From: Ophioderma brevispina
Taxonomy: Eukaryota; Echinodermata; Ophiuroidea; Amphilepidida; Ophiodermatidae
DNA length: 64,000 nt
Direction of reading: 5' to 3'
Assembly (NCBI GenBank): GCA_023653785.1
Contig: JAMKCH010084956.1
Location: 124,001 to 188,000 of the forward strand
The notes beneath the pieces were generated by a model. It was not told where the DNA came from. It worked only from the letters and a program-made list of their open reading frames with translations, and searched no databases. Below are positions 12,271-24,892 of this stretch, piece after piece; positions within the stretch are counted from its first letter, which is position 1; each line of letters begins with the position of its first letter. A program made the translations under genes and the position numbers.

Positions 12271-13762
12271 TAGTGCTGCAGCACCAACCAGTTTAGGAGA
12301 GTGGTACCGGGGCCGGAATAATAAAATTTGTCATCATAGCTAAAATTGACCGTAGGGATGTGGAGTTCATGAAAACGGGTGATGACAAAATTAAAACTGG
12401 TGGCAATTTGCATACGATGCCATTTTGCAAAATGGAAGCCATCTTAAAGCCAAAACACCTAAGAAGACAATTTTGGTGTAAAATGTTTTTTTCTGAGTCA
12501 ATGAGTTCAATAAAACTATTCCCCAAAACTATAAAATGCTGCATGTGCCGATATTTTCCAAGATGGCTGACATTTTATTGACTTAAACCTTACATTTCTT
12601 ATTATATAGCCTATGAAGATGATTGTGGTGTCAAATTAAACATTTTCTGGGTCAAGGAGTTCAATAAAACTATTTACAAAACTGTCAGATGAATATAAAA
12701 GTAATGGAAGTTTTCATACGTCACTATTTTCCAAGATGGTCAACATATAAAAGGTAAAATCCTTTATACCTCATGCTATACAGCACCTAGGATGACGATT
12801 TTGGTGAAAAAGTGGATGTTTTTTAGGTCAAGGATTTCAACAGCACTATTCTCAAAACTGTCAGATGAGTCGTGAGTCATGTTATTCATGGACTACCAAT
12901 GTGACACCCAAAGTGTGACACCTTGACTAGTCTACATGTATTCACCTAAAACATATATCTGGAATTGCATGCGAGTTTTGATATTTTGGCCGGTATTACT
13001 TTAAAAGAAACTATTATTTGTTTGTTTCAGGTATGTCAAGAGTAAAATGACCCCGAATTTCGAACAATTAAATGGTCATGGTCACGTGCACAACTATTGG
13101 TAGTCAATGTTTGGGGGTTTTCGTTCATAGGGCCACGAAGCGCAGTTAGGAAGTTCTAAGGAGGAGTTACTGAGGATTCGGTGTTGGTATTAATTATCAA
13201 TCATCTGGGTTAATGTATTTTATCACTTTGCCACATTCCACCTGGCATTTAGTAAGTTAAAACTCTTGGGTACTTGTATTTAAAATAATGGGCTATGTTG
13301 GAAAAAAATGACAAATACAAATATACATCACTTTTATATTCATCCTACTGTTTTGAGAATAGTTTATTGAACTCCTTTGACCCAGAAAACACTCATTTAG
13401 ACACCAAAATCATCTTATTAGGTAATATAATAAGAATTATACGGTTTTCTTGACGAGATATCAGCCATCTTGAAAAATAGCCGTGTATATGAATTTCCAT
13501 GACAATTGTATATTGAACCGCTTGACCCAGACAACATACATTCCGACACTAAGTCACGATAGTAGTGCTATTACCTTTAAAATGGCGGTCATTTTCGAAA
13601 ATGTTGGTTTATGCAAATTGCCATCACTTTTATTTTTGTCATCATGTATTTTCATGAACTACACAACCCAATGATCAATTTTAGCTATGATTGCAAATGT
13701 TATTATTCCGGCCCTGGTTGGTAGAAATCTAAGGCCCCTTTTCACCTCATGCTGCAGCACTA
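12271..13762. mobile_element. Long-inverted-repeat element with repeated arms, Harbinger-like target site
   Basis: The left arm (12271-12870) and right arm (about 13310-13762) are inverted copies. Matching landmarks are TAGTGCTGCAGCA at both tips, then GGGCCGGAATAATAA, AGTTCATGAAAA, and words such as CCAAGATGG and CTCAAAACTGTCAGATGA. Each arm holds two to three diverged tandem units of about 150-200 bases. TTA flanks both tips (12268-12270 and 13763-13765), the target size of PIF/Harbinger elements. The centre (about 12900-13300) encodes nothing recognisable. This fits a non-autonomous foldback. Confidence 0.75.
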
Positions 13763-13765
13763 TTA

Positions 13766-15435
13766 TGCAATTTTACTTTTAAAGCACCTATTATTTTAAT
13801 CAAACAAAATCATGTCAGAGAAGAGATCCTTAGAATCCGAAATCGTGTGCACCGGTATATGTTGAAGGCGTTTGGATGTATGTCCACGACTGGGACTGTA
13901 AGATTAATCTATTAACCTAAAATCTAATTTACTGTAAAATCCTCTTCTTTCGTAGGCGAAAGAATGACCACGCAATGTTAGGCTACACTTAGTGTCGCAA
14001 GATTCATTTTCGTTCGTTGGTCAGAGATAAATAACAATGTCATGCATTTTGGGTACATGAATTTATATAGATAATTTTTGCTAAATTTCAAACTGCTTTG
14101 CATCCCTTTACCATATGTTTGGAGTCCGTCGGTCACTGACACGATGTTGGTTTGATAACATTTAAGTTGAATGACGGCGTTTGGCCATCTGCCTGAAAAC
14201 CAATACGTTAAAAGAGATTCTAACCTTTTGACATTCATGCCCTGTCCAACGTCAGGTGATAATCTTCAATATACTGAAGAAGTTACATCTTTTACGCCTC
14301 GGGCAACTAATTTCTTTGGAAAAAACCTGCTGATCAAATGCAGGAAGAGGTATTTTTATCATAATTATTTTTGCATCACTCTACAAAAAAATGAATGTGA
14401 GGAAATCATATATTGCTATGTTTCCTTGATTAAACTAATCAATAAAAAAAAAATCATTGTATTTAAAAACATACTAATTAATTTTACATGATGCGCTGTA
14501 AATGTTTATCTTTGCTTGTTTGTCTGTTATTGACCAAACATGAGTTTCGTGAATATACTTATTGCTTTCCGAGTGATTAATATCTCCACAAAGAGCTTAA
14601 AAGCAGACTCAGATATTTCAAAATATACCATTTTTGTGCATTGATCAAAATGGTCAACTTAAATTAAAGATAGTAAACTACTCAATCCCAAAGTCTGAGA
14701 TGATTCGAAATTTTCGTTTTGATGCAGTAAACTTTTATGTGTAGTATAGCAGTCCCATGGATACTGTGTAAACTTTAAAAATCCGGATCCAGATATGAAG
14801 AAAATCTATTTTGAGCTTAGCTATTTCACACAGTGATTAGTATGTGGACAAGAATTATGTATATGCAAAAATACGATTTCTTAGAACATTCAGGGAAATC
14901 TCTCAGTCATCCTTTAACGTAAATGCTCAAAGACTCCTTAGTACCCCATGGAGGGGATCCTTGAAAACCCATGAAAGCTACTTTGCTATAGGTTTATTTC
15001 CATCTATCTAAGGAGGACGTATGTGCGACGTACTCCTTCATGTAAGACACCTTATTATTAACGTTCCTTCAAGGAAAATAGAAAGATTAACATTGGTGGT
15101 ATCAATGTACAAGAACAGAAAATTATCTATATTACACTTCTGAAATGAATGTTAGGCAACGCAAACGAGATCAATAGAGCTTTAACGGTGGCAATATTTT
15201 ATGCATTCACCCTAACATAAAGAATTAAGAACCGTGTTTATGTAAAAAAAAATGCTATATTGGTCAGAATCCCCATTTTCATAGAGCATCCAAAAGGCAA
15301 ACTCTCCTTTTGCACGTTTTTGTCATAAAGTTTAAAACAAAAAAGGAATATTGGTATTTCTTGATATCAATATAGAGGGAAGAGACATATAGTTATACCA
15401 AATTCACCACCACTGGGTGTTCTTTCGTTTGACCT
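13766..15435. other. No gene recognised
   Basis: Small open frames at 13978-14238 (minus) and 14171-14491 (plus) have no recognisable domain. No repeat or RNA gene is seen. Confidence 0.4.
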
Positions 15436-15443
15436 GTTACAGA

Positions 15444-15694
15444 CAGGGGCGTACCGAGATCATCAAACCAGGGTGAGGACAAAATTTGCCCCAGTGACCT
15501 GCTCCAACAATACCTAACCGTGGCTAAAATTAGCCAATTTTGCATGAATTTGACCCAAATTTGGCCCACCTTAGTCGCAATATCTCGAAAATTGGAACGG
15601 AAATGCAACATTTATTCCCAATAATTGGGAAATGTCCCAATGTTTCGATCCAAGGGGAGCAACCATCCCAGTGTCCCCGGACGGTACGCCACTG
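15444..15694. mobile_element. hAT-type MITE
   Basis: A 251-base element with terminal inverted repeats CAGGGGCGTACCG and (complement of right end) CAGTGGCGTACCG. It is flanked by 8-base direct repeats GTTACAGA (15436-15443) and GTTACGGA (15695-15702). CAGNGG tips and an 8-bp target duplication are diagnostic of the hAT superfamily. Non-coding. Confidence 0.85.
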
Positions 15695-16568
15695 GTTACG
15701 GAAAATAGTTTGGTTAGACGAGGGTTAAAGAGTTGGTCGTTCATCGTATTATTGATCAACAAAGTGTCTTTTTTGTACAAAATTTAATATTTCTATTAAC
15801 ATGTTTGTAACATTTAACGAATAAAATATGTCAAGTTGTGACGCCTTTAAAGACCAAAATCAATGACTTCGATATTTTTGCTAGGATTTTAAATTCCATA
15901 TTTTGCACGTGTTTGGGCTTCTCTGAAGTCAGGAGGACAACGCTTTCTTGGTGTTAAATTATGACTGCGATGTTTGCCATTGACAGTACTGAAAATTGTT
16001 TGTGTATCGGATATTTGATGCCTTAACTTACAACCGCGTTCTTTCAAGGCGAGTCATGCTAGGTTGAAAGATAGATAGTTAATCAAATTTGATCTTATTG
16101 TCTACATCGAATCTCATATTTAGTTTCATCATGTTTACTTCGTGTCGTTATGAAAGAAATCAAGATTATTTTTTCTGTAGTGTGCAAAGGGAATGATTCA
16201 GTTGCAATGTTTCAGGCCTACTTTTTTGTTTTACTTCACAGTGGATAAGGAAAATGTTAAAAGAAACACATTCTTGTTAGCTCTTAGTCCCGGCTTTTAG
16301 TGTAGTACACTGCAAAAATGGATAACCTTTCTAACACTATTTACACTATATCTTTAAACATTTTGAGTTAATATCTAATCATTTTCTATCTAATCATGTT
16401 TAGAGATAGGTAGATGGTTATTTGCTATTTGACGTCGTGTTTCGAGATTTGACATGTTTAATACCTAATAATATACTTGGCAACCACTTTCTAAAACGTG
16501 TTCTCGCAGAGTATAATTTAAAAAAAAAAACAAGGGAGGGAGATCGTGATGGAGATCAAGGAATTGGA

Positions 16569-16572
<4 letters not shown>

Positions 16573-16629
<57 letters not shown>

Positions 16630-16638
16630 GAGAGAGAG
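16573..16638. repeat. (AG)n microsatellite
   Basis: About 33 AG units with one interruption (GTGAG). Confidence 0.95.
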
Positions 16639-17249
16639 GAACTAGTACATATCTGGCATAATCTTAAGTTTTTATATTTGGTTTAATTATTACTTATTGT
16701 ATGAAAAAAATGGATTTAGTGACCTCAGATTTTGTTGACACACAAAATTTCAGATTTGTAGTATGATACAGTAACAAGGTTACATGTAAATATTGACATT
16801 TTCTGTCCAGTTAGTATTAATCAAACTTCACCTCTTTTTATATTTCCGAAGTATTCTGCTTCGAAATTCCAAAGGTGATAGTAGTAAGGTTCACATTCTA
16901 TACCTGCTACAAACAGATGTGCTTGCGACAGCGGATTTGTTTCACTAAGGTATTTTGAAAACAAATACCCTGTGGAAAATCACCTTGCATCTGCCAAAAA
17001 ATATTTCTTTAAAGAGATCTTTGTTCAATCGTGGGATATCTAGAGTAAATAACATAGGAGGCGTTAAACCTCGTACAGTGTTGCACATTTTCGAGGGGAA
17101 TGTATGAAATGTGAATTCCGATTCCTGTAGATTAAAAACTTTGAATACATTTTTACTTATTAGCTTATAACTCAAATGACCTGCAAAAATAATGTTAATA
17201 AATTGTTCACTATGACAAAATGTAGATCAATATCATCTTTTAAAATGAA

Positions 17250-17440
17250 CTAATACGTCGCCAAAATACGTCAAAATGTGACAAGTATTTGCGCCAATGC
17301 GTCACTATGTGAAAACGACAAAATAGGAATTTCACCGTGAAGTAACAAATATGTCCAGCAAATACGTGAAACTGACAAATACTTCAAATGCAGATACGAC
17401 AGTCTGGGCTTGTGCAGCAGTTCGACAAAATGTCGCTATG
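17250..17440. repeat. Degenerate CAAATACGTC/GTGACAA repeat
   Basis: Words such as ATACGTC, GTGACAAGTATTTG, GACAAAAT and CAAATACGTGAAACTGACAA recur irregularly. This looks like an old minisatellite. Confidence 0.45.
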
Positions 17441-17584
17441 TGATTTGCGGGCATTTTAATGTTTTGTGTAAAATATGTTGAATAAATCACACATCACTCG
17501 TCATAAATGCATTGAATCAGCCAAATGAAATAATATGCCAGGGTGATTAGCCCCTTGTACAATAGCATTTTTTTGATGTGAGCT

Positions 17585-18660
17585 ACTTTAATGAAATTGA
17601 TAATGCTGGTAGTAATGTTAACATCCTTGAGTGGCAAACTTGGCAACTATAATATCAGTTACTACTCCTGTTTTTACAGGGTGTAAACACTCAAAATTTA
17701 AAAATTAATGGAAAGTGATTGCAGTAAGGGTCCATTCATTTCATTATTTGAATATTTGTCTGAGCCGAACTGGTCTTTAAATGCATGTAAACAATATATT
17801 TTTGGCATATAATAAAGGTATTTTTCCAAGCACAAAAGAGTAAAACGTTGAAGGGCAGAATACCTAACAGCAAAAATAAAGACTATTATTTTCATGCTAG
17901 AGCACCTATATTGCCTTACCCTGTCTAAAAATGGCATTGAAAGTGCTGATGCTCGGAGCAATATTGCAAACTTTAAAGAATATAAGGAAGCGAGAGCGTA
18001 ATGTTTCTATCATAATGGGTCTAGCATTAGAGTATATACGGTAAAAGATGGAAAATGACACACTACAACAAACAATACGTAGACCTTTGAAGAAACCTCA
18101 GCACGACACCGTATGAATAGGTTTCGGCCTACAAAGAAGGGATTCAAAGTTGGTTTTTACGCCGCATATTGACCCTTTGCAGGTTCACATTGTAGGTTGA
18201 GTCTCGAACTGGCATTAAAATAAATGAGGTGTTATACGGATACATTCACCTCTTGCATGGCCAATGGTTTCGGTTAGATGGAATCGAACTATTATGTAAA
18301 TGCTCATTCATATTGCTGTTGGTTCGAGGCTCTCCACCATGTAAATGTAAATCTACTATGTTTTGTGAAACAATTCAAAAGCATTCAGACCAGGATTCAG
18401 ACATTGTACTTCAGGCTTGTAGTAAGATATTGATCTGATAAGTAAAAGGTGGAATACCCGGGATTAGCACATATTTTGATATATAGTTTGATAAATGCTG
18501 GCAGTAATGTCAGCATACTTGGTTGAGAAGTGAAGCTTACAAGGAAAACAAAAATATATGTTACTTTTTCTTTTTTTTTAAATGTAAACTCCCAAAGTTG
18601 TGTATTGACTTTGTTAAGGGTCCAATTAATTTCGTCTGAATATTTTTTATGCTATTGTGT
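17585..18660. repeat. Diverged direct repeat pair
   Basis: A segment at 17585-17760 (GATAATGCTGGTAGTAATGT, later GTAAGGGTCCATT) resembles 18485-18660 (AAATGCTGGCAGTAATGT, later TTAAGGGTCCAATT), offset about 900 bases. The copies are diverged. Confidence 0.5.
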
Positions 18661-19512
18661 CACTTTAAGATTCTTCTTAGCATTGATCTCAGAAAAGCGG
18701 TTTTCAAATAAATAACTCCTTCTGATGAGGAAAATTGCCCCCAGATGAAGTGTAAAATCAAGACGCAGTGAGTTGTCAGACACACGAAGTTACCCCGGCA
18801 GGGGTCCAGTACTAATTACGCCAGTGACCGTGAAAGTTATCCTTTTTAGAAGTTATCCCCTCTAGAAAGCTTAAACTCAAGGTCTTCATTTGCAATTGAT
18901 GCATGATTTAATGTGATAATTCTAAAACATGTTTTCACCTCAATGCTTTACAGTTTGCTATGTTGCCGGACATTGCATTTTGTTGTTCGCCCACTGAAAA
19001 TATGACTTGAGGAAACTTTTCTTTCTTATATAGCTCCTTGAACATTTCCTTCAAGTAATATACACCACTCATTCATTCCTACGCAACAGCTCTTTGTTAA
19101 AGACCCTTTACTGCTATTCCTAGAGTATAAGGTATCATGCAAAAACGTCTGTCCATTGGGTCATTGTTATAAATTACAAGTTTATTTATTTTCAAATATC
19201 ATTTACAGAAACGCAACAGATATAAAAATTATGAGTAGGCCAGGAAAGTTCGCCTGATTTTGAGTGTTTGGGTTTTCTAGTATAGGTGGATAATTTGTTT
19301 TTCTTGAACCACTCACTTTCTCAAAGGTACCTTTACCTATGTCTGTCTAATCAGGGAAGGTAGGAAAGTGGGCGTATCGTCTTTACCTGGAGGGAGTTAA
19401 AGCCTATTCACGGTAAATGCAGATTAATCCACTTAAAGATGCTTGTTCCGATTTAAGTGTATCGTATTCTAGAAAGCCTGGCACAAGCATACACTACTAT
19501 GGGAGGCTAAAC

Positions 19513-19918
19513 GGGTCATAATGTGATGGTCACAACACGTTGCTTTCTTAGCAAAACTAACTGCTTAACTATCCAATCAGAAAAGTGAAAAAGTAACGCG
19601 ATGCTAATGAAAGCAACGCGTTGCATTGCTTTTAGACAGTACTTTTAACAACTAGTTGCTTTCATTAGTAGCGTATTGCTTAGCCAACTAATCAGAGAAG
19701 TGCCAAGCAACGCTTTGTCCAGCCAACAATCGAAAGTGGAAGCAATGTGGGCTTTCAGAGAGTGCTAAATAATGCGTTAAGTTTGCATTAGCAACGCGTT
19801 ACTATAATTAACGCGTTGCTAATGAAAGCACGCGTTTGCGTAGCTTAACCATCGGCAAAGTAAACAAGCAACACGGTGCTAAGCCATCCAAAGGAAAGTG
19901 AAAAACCCGTTATGACCC
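19513..19918. mobile_element. Short inverted-repeat element filled with GCAACGCGTTGC units
   Basis: Bounded by GGGTCATAATG (left) and CGTTATGACCC (right), an inverted pair. The interior is a degenerate array of AACGCGTTGCTAATGAAAGC units with many ACGCGT cores and CCAATCAGAAAAGTG words. Non-coding. Confidence 0.6.
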
Positions 19919-19923
19919 TTTAA

Positions 19924-20295
19924 AGGCTGACTCAAGATTTTCCGACGAGGGCTGCAACTCATTTTCAAACAAATCGTGCTTTTTGCATATACTAATCGAT
20001 GTTTCCCATATACAACTTGTGTGAAATAACTATGTCTTTAAGTCTAAGTCCTTCATCTCGAAAATCACAACTTTGATAGAAAATTCCGACTCCGGAATTT
20101 TTGTTATCTCCCGGTATCCCTATGGCACTGGTATAAAAGTGCGCATAATGTTTACTGCATGAAAAACGTGAAAATCCCATTCATCTCTAACTTTGGAATT
20201 AAGCATTTTAGATGACCAATCTTTAGTTTCTAGATGACTCTTTTTAATTACCACACAACGCACAAAATATATTGCGAAATCTCCGAGTCAACCGC
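19924..20295. mobile_element. TTAA-type MITE, AGGCTGACTC family, copy 1
   Basis: Starts TTAA-AGGCTGACTCAAGATTTTC and ends GAAATCTCCGAGTCAACC. Its interior matches the element at 30693-31032 along its length (AAATAACTA, GTCCTTCAT, AAAATCACAACTTTG, AACTTTGGAATTAAG). The right-hand TTAA has decayed. Confidence 0.75.
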
Positions 20296-21162
20296 TAAGT
20301 TTCTTGGAAACAAACATGCCTGTTCTGATGTTTGAAGTGATTACATTATAAATTGTAATACCCCCTATTCACTACTTATATTGAATATTAGACCATAACA
20401 CGGCAGCGTGTGTATCCCATTTTCGGAAAGAAATGTTATATTTGCAGGCCGAAGTTGGGACGATAATGAGAAAAATCCGGCCTTTCATCTAATATCCAAA
20501 TTGATACTACTTCCGTAGGTTGGGGGTGTCCCAAACACGATCGGAACAAGCACCTTAAGTACTTTTATCACAACGGGTTGGGTGGGAGGCAAATGAACAA
20601 GTATTTTTTAAAGAACGTAAGTTACTATCATGCCAGAACGGAATTTCAAATAAAATATGACTAAGTTTTTAAAGCAATAACAATTCTGCCGCTTTCTAAA
20701 CTCCTGGCATCTCACATTATAATTTACTCGCCATGTAATAACTGTCATAATAGGTTTGGTTAGATTTATAGGAAATCATATTCACGGCAGAATATATTAC
20801 AGTGACAACAATCAGTGTTTTTTTCTTAATAAGCTGAAAAACCGCTATTATTAAACTTAACTGAAACCGAAATAGGCCGATTTCTGTTGAAACTTAGCCA
20901 GATTATTTATATTAGTTTTTTCCTCCTGTTTCAAAAAAATAGTAATTTCTCCATTCTGGTTAAAACGGATGAATATATAAATAAATACTTTTTCAATAAA
21001 GTCCTTCATGAAAACACTGCCTTGGTCATGGTTGAATATTCTCAAACTCAATTAGAGCGGTCCCACACAATCCCTCCAAGGCAGCCCTAAAGGGCTATGG
21101 ATGGGGATCAACAGACTTATCCCAGAGATTTAGGGCCGATATTTACTTCCTTGCTACTCTTC

Positions 21163-21999
21163 CGGTTGGTGTAAAAGGCAGAAAAGCAGAATGAGAAGAA
21201 TGGGCAGAATGAGCAGAATGAACAGAATGGGTAGAATGAGCAGCATAATGGGCAGAATAGACGGAATAAAAAGGCAGTAAAGCAGATTGGGCAGAAAGAC
21301 AGAATGATCAGAAAAGAAGAAAAGCAGAAAGAGCAGATGGGCAGAATAGGCGGAAAAGACAGAATAGGCAGAGAGGGCAGAAAAGAAAAGCAGAATAGCA
21401 GAGTAAGCCGCGTTTTGATTTTTTTATTTTTTATGTAATTCTCTTTTTTTTAATTTCCTTTTTACCATTTTTCTTGATTTACAAAAAAAAAATTATTTGG
21501 GCTTGTTTGCTTTAATTTGTTTTATTTGGAATTATTTTTCTTGATTTTTCTGAACATGTCATTTCTTGTTTTTGTTTGTTTGTTTCTATTTTTTGGTTGA
21601 CTTACTTTATTCCCCGGACTGTTTTTTTCTGAACATGCGGGTGCAACAGCTTGTATTCTACTCGGTCGTAAAAAAGTAAGAAGTTTGAAAATAATGACAT
21701 TTTCACAATGGAGTATTTTTTTTAGTTTCAACCACCTGTCGTATTCTGCTTTTTATGCTATTTTGCCTATCCTGCCCATTTTGCCTATTCTACCCAGTCT
21801 GCTTTTCTGCCTTTCTGGATATCCGTTCCATTCTGCTTCTCTGCCTATTCTGCATTTCTGTCCATTCTGCTCGATCTTTTCTGCCTCTTTTGCTCATTCT
21901 GCCTTTCCTGCCCATTCTGCTAGTCTTCTGCTTTTCTGTCCATTCTACTTTTCTGCTCATTCCGCCCCATTTTGCTCATTCTGCCTTTTCCAACAACCG
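21163..21999. mobile_element. Foldback element with GCAGAAT minisatellite arms
   Basis: The left arm (21163-21410) reads GCAGAATGAGCAGAA-type units. The right arm (about 21745-21999) is the same array in opposite orientation (TTCTGCCTATTCTGC). The tips match: CGGTTGGTGTAAAAGGCAG at the left and, on the complement, CGGTTGTTGGAAAAGGCAG at the right. The flanks CTACTCTTC (21154-21162) and CTACCCCTT (22000-22008) agree at 6 of 9 positions, mostly transitions, compatible with a decayed 9-bp target duplication. The A/T-rich spacer encodes nothing recognisable. Confidence 0.75.
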
Positions 22000-22254
22000 C
22001 TACCCCTTCTGGTCTAATTTAGTATGATTTCACGATTGAAAATTTGGAATGATGAGGATGGTAATATAAAACAAATTTTCGATACTGAGTAGTATAAATA
22101 TAGATGAAGTCAAAAGTAAAGGTTGTGGGATCCATAGTTGTTATACCCTTGCAATACTCTTGAATCCTTCTCCTGATAAAAATATATTTGTTTCATAAAT
22201 GCCAATCAGTCAAAAAACTATATCAGCACAGCAAATATACATTTCGTCTATTTA

Positions 22255-22345
22255 GAAAAACGGGGCCGAAGGCCGAGTTTTTCCTCTCAAAATTAATGGT
22301 ATCGCCAGTTTTAATTCGTCGAAGAGCACCTTCACCGGAGATAGA
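22255..22345. repeat. Half-copy of the GGCCGAAGGCC palindromic MITE
   Basis: Contains GGGGCCGAAGGCCGAG, then GGTATCGCCAGTTTTAATTC and GTCGAAGAGCACC, matching the right half of the complete element at 31911-32093. Confidence 0.6.
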
Positions 22346-22375
22346 GTATGGCGTCAATGTGGAAGGGTGTGTGTG

Positions 22376-22395
22376 TGGGGGGGGGGGGGGGGGGG
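22376..22395. repeat. Poly-G run
   Basis: A run of about 20 G after GTGTGTGTG. Length is likely uncertain in the assembly. Confidence 0.8.
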
Positions 22396-22439
22396 AGGTA
22401 CATTTTTGAAAAATATTCTGCATAGTATAGCTCTAAAAC

Positions 22440-22744
22440 CCTATGTGTATGTAGACTAGTTAATTGCCATCATTTAGAGCTGAAGACCGCCAAAAAATCC
22501 GATATTCACCTACCTCTTAGCGCAAAACTGAATTTTCGCCTATTTTCTGAGGAAAATGACAATTTTCCTGACTCGCGGACTTTGACGTAATTGTGACGTC
22601 ATACTAAGTATGTTGGTACCTATTTTTGGTACGAATGAAAAAAAAGCATAATCATTGGATTCTTATTTATAACAAATTCCGGAGGGGATGGTAAAACCCC
22701 TTGGTAAACCATGTTACCAAAAAAAAGGCTTGGGAAGACGAGGG
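22440..22744. repeat. Copy of the GACGAGGGTTAA-family repeat
   Basis: Shares ATTTAGAGCTGA, GTGACGTCATACTAAGTATG and AACAAATTCCGGAGGGG with the copies at 11390-11609 and 32523-33022, and ends GACGAGGGTTAA. Confidence 0.65.
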
Positions 22745-24890
22745 TTAATGAAAACTACCAACACTTTTGTCTTTAGTAAGACCTTTCACATTTGGTAAGA
22801 TTTTTTGTTTATTTTGAATTCACAAAGGAATTCCAAGACAAGAATGACAGGTATAGGTGTTTGATGAACATCTAAACCACTGAGGTAAAGAAATGAATAT
22901 ACCATTGATTACAAAACCTTCAAAGGCACAATATTGGACCATATTGTTTACAGTTTTACCCAGGCAGCTCTAAATGTTTGTACCAATGGCTTAGATAGAG
23001 ACAATCAGAGGAAAACAGAGTAGCCTCTTCCAGTACATGTTCGTTTGTACAAAATGATTTATTTTAGATATATGAGGTAAGCTAAGTAAATACTAATACT
23101 TTTGAGTGGGACGCAGATTGTAAAAAATGCGTTCACTCCCTTGTTCTGAATATCAGAGTAGTTGCAATGAATTCGTTTTGTATACAACTCATTCAGACGG
23201 TCAACGTAGAATTTTGTAGTGTTAAGAAAGTGACATAATTGATTTTGAAAAACGTGTAATCTGTGTTTGGTTTGTATATGTCTTCCGTGCCTGGCCTAGC
23301 AATCAATGCCATCCTTTTCTAATTGGAACCGATAACTTGACAAGAAGATCTTTACAGCGCACTTGAATAAACTTGTCAAATCTTGCTGTATTGCGTTACA
23401 GTTCTGTGTGTAATTCGCATTGATTAAGAGCGTAACAATAAAGAGATAGAACAGAGAACAGAGAGAAAGAAAGGGAGTCATCCATTCTGCTATTTTACTC
23501 TTGAGCTCGTTTTAATATCAAGAAAAACAGACTAACTGAAAGGAGACCTGTATTTTATAATTGGTTGAAATATGTCTCGTAAAAGCTTATCAATATTTTG
23601 ATTTAAAAGGAAATTCGTCAAAAACATGACATTACACGATTTGTTAATTTTTGACACCTTAACAACAATATCTATAAGCGATTTTTCATATTTTGACATT
23701 TTAAATCTAGGGCTGTGATTTTTCAAGTGTAAATCAAGATTCAGATCGAACATTTTAAAGATAAGACAATCGTATTCAGGTATTTAGTATGTTGAACATC
23801 GAGATATATAGATTTTTTTGGTTCAAACATACACAGTTACGCGTGGTGCCGAAAATCATGGCAGAATGAAATGATTTCTTAAAATTGTGAGATTTGTCAA
23901 CATATTATTGTTTCTGGGAATTTTTACCTTATTTCCTTACTGAAAATACACTTGTTTATATGTCCAAGAACAATATTGAACAAGTTATGATAGGAATCAT
24001 TTCTACTAGTGGTTAAATACTACTTCAAATTATCATTAAAATATATAGTTTATATGAAAGGGAAGGATCACATTTTAAGGTAGAGTGCTTTTTCGGCAGA
24101 AATCTTCATTCAAATCAATTTTTTGTACTACTGTTCAAAATATGACCTACATTTGGAGTGATATTTAACAAATCATCGGACATGCATGGTGCTTTAATGA
24201 AGGCCTTGAACACAATTTATTAATCATAATAAGGATGTGCAATGCAAAACATGAAAAGCCTTGGCGATTTGTAATGGTTAAATCGTGTTTCCATTAACGT
24301 CCTCATTTAGAAACAGAATACATATGGTATAATAGGAAAGAAAACACATGGTAATCTATTCCCCATAGACGTAGCTGTAAACAACATTCCACGAAACTGA
24401 TTTTGATTGTTTTTGTGTTACGGCTCGCATTATTTGTTGTATAAACCTTATCATGAAAGTGTTGATTGTATGTCACACGAAATGACTAACACCCGGGTTC
24501 ATTTTGCATTGATTTTTTATTATATCCATATGTGAAAGGAACGTAAATAAATGTTTAGTTTATTCTTATTGTTCGCAAAAGATAGATTGCTTTTCGTTAC
24601 AAAGTAACGACCGATCTTACCTATTTATTTTGGTTTGCATCGTTTTATTTGCTTTATATCAATCCAAGGATTATTTGATTCACTGCAATAGCATACGATA
24701 GCGAACTGCTATGGTGTAAAACCGATATGTACAAGTACAAGTTCAATTTTGTCGTTCTGAGGTCTGAGTAATTTATGATATTTATGTTCAGCTTACGGTG
24801 AAATGGAGTTGAGAAAATTTGAAAATGCATCTTGAAGTTCCTGAGCGCTAACTTTCTCAGACGTTTTGTCTTTCACGACATCTTCTCTAG
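22745..24890. other. No gene recognised
   Basis: A+T-rich. The minus-strand frames at 23296-23481 (hydrophobic start) and 23532-23753 have no clear splice or homology support. Confidence 0.4.
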
Positions 24891-24892
24891 TA

